Below, in pieces: positions 5,767 to 9,298 of a DNA stretch of 9,298 bases (position 1 is its first letter; every line of letters begins with the position of its first letter). This stretch comes from Bacteroidales bacterium UBA3868 (GTDB taxonomy: Bacteria > Bacteroidota > Bacteroidia > Bacteroidales > WCHB1-69): assembly GCA_002392325.1 (NCBI GenBank), contig DGGS01000152.1:1-9298 (forward strand), read 5' to 3'. Made by a program: the position numbers and the translations under genes. The notes beneath the pieces were generated by a model that made no database searches, was not told the origin of the DNA, and was given only the letters and a program-made list of their open reading frames with translations.

Positions 5767-6249
5767 CTATGTCAAATCCGCCACGGTCATGCCCACCGCG
5801 GCAATCAAATCCTGTGGGTTTAGTTTGAACTGCAGCCCGCGCACGCCCGCGCTGACATAGATGTAGTCGAACAGCTCGCAGGTTTCGTGTATGTAAGTGG
5901 GGAAGGGCTTCTTCATGCCCACGGGCGAGCAGCCGCCCCGGATGTAGCCCGTCAACGGCAGCAACTCCTTCATTGGGATGAGGTCGCAACTCTTGTTGCC
6001 CGTCACCTTGGCGGTTTTCTTCAGGTCCACCTCCTCGTTGCCCGGAATCACGCACACGAAATGTCCGGTCTTGTCGCCTTTTAATACTAAAGTCTTGAAT
6101 ACCTGATCAATATCTTCGTCTAATTGGTCGGCAATGTGATGTGCGCCGAGGTCGTTTTCATCCACTTCGTAAGGAATCAGCTCGTATTCAATCTTTTTCT
6201 GGTCCAGAATACGACAGGCGTTGGTTTTGTTTATCTTTTCCTTTGTCAT
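5767..6249 (-). CDS. ybaK: YbaK/EbsC-type Cys-tRNA(Pro) deacylase
   Basis: The 160-residue product is a full-length YbaK. The family hydrolyses cysteinyl-tRNA(Pro) formed when prolyl-tRNA synthetase mischarges tRNA(Pro), acting in the cytoplasm as a trans-editing factor. Conserved features visible are DIDQVFKTLVLKGD (47-59, with the key lysine at 52), CVIPGNEEVDLKKTAK (66-81), GYIRGGCSPVGMKK (101-114) and the closing GVRGLQFKLNPQDLI region (135-149). The start ATG (6247-6249) follows an AT-rich stretch and comes 3 nt after the stop of a small ORF. It lies downstream of the metallophosphoesterase gene on the same strand and may be read from its promoter. It is convergent with the toxin-antitoxin region. 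Confidence 0.93.
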   Translation of the reverse strand: MTKEKINKTNACRILDQKKIEYELIPYEVDENDLGAHHIADQLDEDIDQVFKTLVLKGDKTGHFVCVIPGNEEVDLKKTAKVTGNKSCDLIPMKELLPLTGYIRGGCSPVGMKKPFPTYIHETCELFDYIYVSAGVRGLQFKLNPQDLIAAVGMTVADLT

Positions 6250-6252
6250 GAT

Positions 6253-6354
6253 TCAACTAACCAATTGTAAATCAAATTTATAACACTTTACCCCTTTCAC
6301 CTCCTTCACCTCCTTCACCTCTTTTACCCCATGTACCCTTATTTTCCTCTTCAT
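6253..6354 (-). CDS. Possible 33-aa small ORF born from a repeat, upstream of ybaK
   Basis: The ATG at 6352-6354 is preceded by AAAAGGAGG placed 8 nt upstream, with a second AGGAGG touching the ATG. The peptide is Lys/Val/Glu-rich: MKRKIRVHG, then VKEVKEVKEVKGVK, then CYKFDLQLVS. It stops (TGA, 6253-6255) 3 nt before the ybaK ATG, compatible with coupled translation. Most of it derives from a duplicate of the phosphoesterase 3' end read in another frame, plus a 9-bp GGAGGTGAA repeat. Low-complexity KEV-type ORFs from such repeats are often not real genes, so translation is uncertain. Confidence 0.3.
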   Translation of the reverse strand: MKRKIRVHGVKEVKEVKEVKGVKCYKFDLQLVS

Positions 6355-6428
6355 CCTCCTTTCCTCCTTTTTTCTTATGCACCTCCTTCACCTCTTTCAC
6401 CCCATGCACCCTTATTTTCCTTTCATCT
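6307..6428 (-). repeat. Duplicated 3' end and GGAGGTGAA tract between the phosphoesterase and ybaK genes
   Basis: Segments 6380-6428 and 6307-6355 are imperfect direct repeats about 73 bp apart. The first contains the last codons and TAA of the phosphoesterase gene. Between and beyond them the minus strand is almost pure purine, with GGAGGTGAA units repeating at 9-bp period near 6298-6320. Several units exactly match the Shine-Dalgarno AAGGAGGTG. Confidence 0.8.
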
Positions 6429-7515
6429 CCATCACCGTAATCTCGCTCCTTGTGCCGATACGCATGGGTGGGCCGAAGGTGCCCGTGCCGCAGGAGGTGT
6501 ATGCCTGCATGTTGCACAGACGGTATAATCCTCGGTTGAACTGGAAGAGTCGGTCGTTGATCCAGATGAGCGGGTAAAGCTGACCGCCGTGCGTGTGGCC
6601 AGCCAAGTAGAGATCCACCCCGGCTTTCTCCAAGTATTGGCCGCCGCAAGGGTTGTGATGCAGTACCACAAGTGGCAGATCGCCTTTGTGTATCAGCTCT
6701 TTACATACGGATTCGATAGTGGCATTGCCCACGGGCGCGTGCATGGAATTGCCGTCCTGCTCATCGGCGCGCATGTAGTCCAAACCCACAATCTGCAGGC
6801 CGTGGTCTTCCACGGTCTCCGTCTCCAAAACATGCACGCCTACTTGCCGCAGCAACGCCTTAACGGAATCCGTACCCACATAACCGTCGTGATTGCCGGC
6901 CACAAAATAGACGGGCGCACCCAGTCGTTTCAGCGGTTCTAAAGTCCTTAAGTTGAGGTTGTAGGAACTCTCAAAACAGTCGCCGGTGAAGAAGATGATG
7001 TCGGGGTTGGCCGCATTGACCTTTTGGACTATTTTTTGCAGATGCCGCTGTCCGCGGAAATGTCCCAAGTGAGTGTCAGTGAGCAGTACGGCGCGCACAG
7101 GTTGTTGCAAGTTGGGCAGTTCCACAGACACAGGCGTGAGTCGAGGCGTGAACGCGTTGATTATGCCGCCGGTGCAAATAACTGTGGTAAGAATGCTCAC
7201 AATGGTCCCAAATATCCGAGGGGAAAAGTGCGCGAACAATTGCACAATGTCCACGACTATCATGATTAGGAGCAGATACAGCAATACTCCTAATAGAGTG
7301 CTGAAAATGCAGAACAAAATGTGGCAAATGGCATTGTTTGTCCAAGCAGAGGCCCCGCCAAAGGTGAATACAAAGGTGGCGACCAACAATAGGGTGTATC
7401 CGATGTAAAACCAGGTTGGTTTGCACCCAAAAATGAAAGCGGTGCGCCGAGACAAGTACCCAATGGCGATGACGATAGTAGCGAAGAACAGTAGAGGAAA
7501 CAGATAGTTTTTCAT
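6412..7515 (-). CDS. Membrane-anchored calcineurin-like metallophosphoesterase (YkuE/YaeI-type)
   Basis: The 367-residue product has an N-terminal membrane part with four hydrophobic stretches (about 4-20, 36-53, 62-90 and 101-120). The phosphoesterase domain follows from about 138. Its metal-binding motifs are all present: TDTHLG (D147, H149), FTGDCFE (D179), AGNHDGY (N208, H209, D210), VLHHNP (H286) and AGHTHGGQ (H307, H309). Relatives hydrolyse phosphodiesters, and some act on UDP-2,3-diacylglucosamine or other phospholipid substrates at the membrane; the substrate here cannot be read from sequence. The catalytic domain follows directly on the last hydrophobic segment. The reading frame is intact and ends in a short MEMKGK tail, whose 3' coding end has been duplicated downstream. 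The gene is divergent from corA, with only 125 bp between the starts. Confidence 0.92.
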   Translation of the reverse strand: MKNYLFPLLFFATIVIAIGYLSRRTAFIFGCKPTWFYIGYTLLLVATFVFTFGGASAWTNNAICHILFCIFSTLLGVLLYLLLIMIVVDIVQLFAHFSPRIFGTIVSILTTVICTGGIINAFTPRLTPVSVELPNLQQPVRAVLLTDTHLGHFRGQRHLQKIVQKVNAANPDIIFFTGDCFESSYNLNLRTLEPLKRLGAPVYFVAGNHDGYVGTDSVKALLRQVGVHVLETETVEDHGLQIVGLDYMRADEQDGNSMHAPVGNATIESVCKELIHKGDLPLVVLHHNPCGGQYLEKAGVDLYLAGHTHGGQLYPLIWINDRLFQFNRGLYRLCNMQAYTSCGTGTFGPPMRIGTRSEITVMEMKGK

Positions 7516-7516
7516 T

Positions 7517-7530
7517 CAAATTTAAATTTG
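7517..7530. promoter_or_regulatory. Perfect 14-bp palindrome at the phosphoesterase start region
   Basis: CAAATTTAAATTTG is self-complementary. It lies between the -7 element (7534-7541) and the start codon (7513-7515), around the expected transcription start. That is a position for a repressor, but it may simply be an AT-rich chance palindrome. Confidence 0.3.
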
Positions 7531-7533
7531 GTG

Positions 7534-7541
7534 CAAAAATA
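7534..7541 (-). promoter_or_regulatory. -7 promoter element of the phosphoesterase (and possibly ybaK) unit
   Basis: The minus strand reads TATTTTTG followed by C, matching TAnnTTTG. No clear -33 TTTG. It lies 19 nt before the ATG, so the leader would be only about 10 nt. Confidence 0.5.
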
Positions 7542-7561
7542 AATTATTTTCGCTTTTTTTG

Positions 7562-7569
7562 TATTTTTG
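7562..7569 (+). promoter_or_regulatory. -7 promoter element of the corA unit
   Basis: TATTTTTG followed by C matches TAnnTTTG on the plus strand. It is back-to-back with the minus-strand element, 20 bp away. The leader to the corA ATG would be about 65 nt and includes an ATG-TAG pair (7594-7599), a minimal start-stop. Confidence 0.5.
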
Positions 7570-7626
7570 CAAGCTTAAAAAACGAACACTAAGATGTAGT
7601 CTTTGTCAGTATTAATCCAATAGTAG

Positions 7627-7635
7627 AAAGGAGGT
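7627..7635 (+). promoter_or_regulatory. Strong Shine-Dalgarno of corA
   Basis: AAAGGAGGT lies 5 nt before the ATG at 7641. It is nearly a full match to the 16S rRNA tail and unlike the weak sites of most genes here, so it fixes the start and predicts efficient initiation. Confidence 0.75.
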
Positions 7636-7640
7636 TATAA

Positions 7641-8552
7641 ATGGTTGATACCATCAATTTCGGTACCTTCAAGTGGCACCATATCACCAATCCCACAGTT
7701 GAGGATTTAGATTTCTTACGGGATAACTTCCACTTTCACCCTTTGGATATTGAAGACTGCTCCAGCTTTGTTCAGCGTCCCAAAATAGATGAGTACGACG
7801 ATTATTACTTCCTCGTGCTCCATTTCCCGTTGATGGACAAGCGTACACAATTGGTGAAAACCGAAGAGACGAAGATTTTCTGGGGCCAGGATTATCTGAT
7901 TACCGTCGGAAACTCCCATTATGTGGTCCAAGATCTCTTCAACTACACGAAAATTAATCCAGAACCGGAGGATGAGGATGACATAAGCGGTAATAGTGAT
8001 GCTGTTTTGTATCATATATTGTACCGTATGATGAAGGAAACCTTCTTGTTGGTGGAACGGATGGGCACGGAAATTGATTATATTAATCGCGAATTGTTCA
8101 ATAGCAAATCGGAACATTTGATTGAGCAGATTTCCCGCTTCCGTAAGAACATCATCCAGATGAACACCATGTTCCGCCCGCAATTGCGCCTCTTCAATAA
8201 ATTCGAGTCTGGTGAGATTAAGGGTTTTGCCGATGATATGGAAGATTACTGGGGCAATATCCTCGACTTCTACCAGAAGATGTGGGATATGATTGAAGAC
8301 TATGGCGAGTTGGTTGATGGCCTCTCCAGCACATTCGATTCGATGCAGACCAACAAAACGAACGAGATTATGCGTATGCTCACTATCATATCCACTATCG
8401 TGCTTCCGTTGACCTTCATCAGCGGTTTGTATGGTATGAATGTGGCGTTGCCTTTCGCCTCATCGCCTTTCGCCTTTTGGATTGTGATGGGTATATGTGT
8501 GCTGATTTTGGTGTTCCTGGTTGTTTTCTTCATTAAAAAACACTGGTTGTAA
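7641..8552 (+). CDS. corA: CorA-family magnesium (divalent cation) channel
   Basis: The 303-residue product is a CorA-type inner-membrane channel. CorA pentamers import Mg2+ (also Co2+ and Ni2+) and close when cytoplasmic Mg2+ is high. The N-terminal cytoplasmic domain (1-245) has the family pattern FHFHPLDIEDC (30-40), RPKIDEYDDYYFLVLHFP (46-63) and long helices (about 150-245). Two transmembrane helices sit at the C-terminus (about 247-263 and 277-298), with the signature YGMN (G265, M266, N267) closing the first, and the basic end KKHWL. The acidic stretch PEPEDEDD (107-114) is a local insertion. The length suits compact CorA-like proteins. It has its own promoter and a strong Shine-Dalgarno, and is followed after 62 bp by the aspartyl protease gene. 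Confidence 0.95.
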   Translation: MVDTINFGTFKWHHITNPTVEDLDFLRDNFHFHPLDIEDCSSFVQRPKIDEYDDYYFLVLHFPLMDKRTQLVKTEETKIFWGQDYLITVGNSHYVVQDLFNYTKINPEPEDEDDISGNSDAVLYHILYRMMKETFLLVERMGTEIDYINRELFNSKSEHLIEQISRFRKNIIQMNTMFRPQLRLFNKFESGEIKGFADDMEDYWGNILDFYQKMWDMIEDYGELVDGLSSTFDSMQTNKTNEIMRMLTIISTIVLPLTFISGLYGMNVALPFASSPFAFWIVMGICVLILVFLVVFFIKKHWL

Positions 8553-8614
8553 AGGTTTGTTATACAGTTGTTTGTTGTGCTTGCAACCAGTTGGGATGTG
8601 TTATCAGTAAGATT

Positions 8615-9040
8615 ATGTATAAGGTAAAACTCAATATTGTGGAATTGGAGTGTGGTGACTATCATACTTTAGTGAAAGGGTCAGTCGGAGGCAAACCTAT
8701 CCGCATGGTATTGGACACGGGTGCCTCGCGCACTTGTATGGATGCGGAATATGCGCGCACGCTTCTTCCTGAATTGCAAACCTCTGTGCATGATGGTGTT
8801 ACAGCGGGTATCGGCGGTGATGATTTTGAGGTCCGCATTGCCGATATTCCTGATTTTCGCTTGGGTCGTTTCCGCATGAAATGTTATGAGCACATGGCCT
8901 TGCTGGATTTCACCTATATTAATTTGGCTTATCAGCGGTTGCATCGGAAACCTGTCCATGTGATCTTGGGCAATGATTTTCTGGTGGCGCACAGGGCTGT
9001 GATTGATTACAACGAGAAACTGCTTGTTTTTGAGAAATAA
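8615..9040 (+). CDS. Retropepsin-like aspartyl protease
   Basis: The 141-residue product carries MVLDTGASRTCMD (31-43), the catalytic DTGAS motif (D34) of clan AA single-domain aspartic proteases, followed by GIGGDDFEVRIADIPDFRLGRF and a late VILGNDFL (the hydrophobic-G partner motif). Such proteins have one lobe and act as dimers; substrates in bacteria are mostly unknown. There is no signal peptide, so it is predicted cytoplasmic. The ATG at 8615 is preferred: it puts the protein start at MYKVKLNIVE. The reading frame stays open back to a TTG at 8591, but that would add an unlikely eight-residue head. It is 62 bp after corA and 1 bp before ruvC, so it is probably co-transcribed with ruvC. 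Confidence 0.88.
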   Translation: MYKVKLNIVELECGDYHTLVKGSVGGKPIRMVLDTGASRTCMDAEYARTLLPELQTSVHDGVTAGIGGDDFEVRIADIPDFRLGRFRMKCYEHMALLDFTYINLAYQRLHRKPVHVILGNDFLVAHRAVIDYNEKLLVFEK

Positions 9041-9041
9041 T

Positions 9042-9298
9042 ATGGACAGCGAAGGTATCAGTCATAAGATTTTAGGTGTTGACCCAGGTACAAATGTGAT
9101 GGGTTATGCCATTCTGAACACGCAGCTCAACAAATCGGATGTGGAGGTGATCAGTGTGATACAGATGAAGAAGCTGACTGACCATTATGCGAAGCTGAAG
9201 TTTATCTACGAGAAGATGAACGCGTTGATTGAGCAGTATCATCCGGATATTTTGGCCATAGAAGCCCCGTTTTACGGCAAGAATGTGCAGTCGATGCT
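9042..9298 (+). CDS. ruvC: RuvC Holliday-junction endonuclease, N-terminal part
   Basis: The first 85 codons are visible before the window ends. ILGVDPGTNVMGYAIL (10-25) contains the first catalytic aspartate (D14) of the RNase H-like fold. LAIEAPFYGKNVQSM (71-85) carries the second acidic residue (E74) and a stretch typical of Bacteroidota RuvC. RuvC resolves Holliday junctions as a dimer with RuvAB during recombinational repair. The ATG at 9042 follows the protease stop by 1 bp, indicating coupled expression. The remaining catalytic aspartates lie beyond the edge. Confidence 0.96.
   Translation, partial: MDSEGISHKILGVDPGTNVMGYAILNTQLNKSDVEVISVIQMKKLTDHYAKLKFIYEKMNALIEQYHPDILAIEAPFYGKNVQSM

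Noticed and set aside
5711..5784. GTGGCGG/CCGCCAC inverted arms between the convergent genes as a bidirectional terminator
   Set aside because: They are 60 bp apart, both lie in coding or former coding sequence, and no T-run follows.
5696..6055. 119-aa minus-strand frame rich in Arg, Gly and His
   Set aside because: It is a shadow of ybaK, whose motifs are clear in the other frame.
6278..6649. 123-aa minus-strand frame ending in KGG/EEE/GEGG-rich sequence
   Set aside because: It overlaps the catalytic end of the phosphoesterase in another frame and owes its openness to purine repeats.
8542..8591. 8-bp inverted repeat ACTGGTTG/CAACCAGT after corA as a terminator
   Set aside because: The loop is 34 nt and there is no T-run after it; the first arm overlaps the corA end.
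8591..8617. TTG start for the aspartyl protease
   Set aside because: An ATG eight codons later gives a sensible beginning, and no ribosome site supports the TTG.

Overview
The window looks like a chromosomal segment of an uncultured or less-studied member of the Bacteroidota (Bacteroidales-like). Reasons: several TAnnTTTG-type -7 promoter elements, mostly weak Shine-Dalgarno sites, two secreted proteins with FISUMP (Fibrobacter succinogenes major paralogous) domains, a Bacteroidota-style RuvC N-terminus, and a small helix-turn-helix protein of a type common in this phylum. Identification is by reading the sequence only; no search was run.

Layout. Positions 1-120 hold the start of a minus-strand helix-turn-helix gene. 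Its roughly 230-nt leader contains a 144-nt quasi-palindrome (131-274) and a likely promoter (353-360). A minus-strand terminator (362-424) closes a probable three-gene operon read from 3977 to 462: a 332-aa FISUMP protein, a 616-aa modular FISUMP protein with internal repeats, and a 183-aa single-pass membrane protein. A pair of 17-bp direct repeats lies just upstream of this operon's promoter.

On the plus strand from 4211 comes a secreted, shortened formylglycine-generating-enzyme/SUMF1-like protein. It is followed by a RelB-like antitoxin and a PIN-domain toxin that overlap by 4 bp. The toxin-antitoxin pair is bracketed by two 73-bp copies of the last 24 codons of the SUMF1-like gene, both ending exactly at the stop codon. 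The pair therefore looks inserted, or is what remains after a tandem paralogue was replaced.

On the minus strand, a membrane metallophosphoesterase (7515-6412) precedes a YbaK-type Cys-tRNA(Pro) deacylase (6249-5767). The spacer is a GGAGGTGAA-rich tract made partly by duplication of the phosphoesterase 3' end. It contains a 33-codon ORF with a well-placed Shine-Dalgarno that ends 3 nt before ybaK.

Divergently, a CorA-family Mg2+ channel gene (7641-8552) is followed by a retropepsin-like aspartyl protease (8615-9040) and the 5' end of ruvC (9042 to the window edge). The right third is ordinary housekeeping sequence. The left two-thirds is accessory: surface proteins, a mobile-looking toxin-antitoxin pair and repeat-generated sequence.
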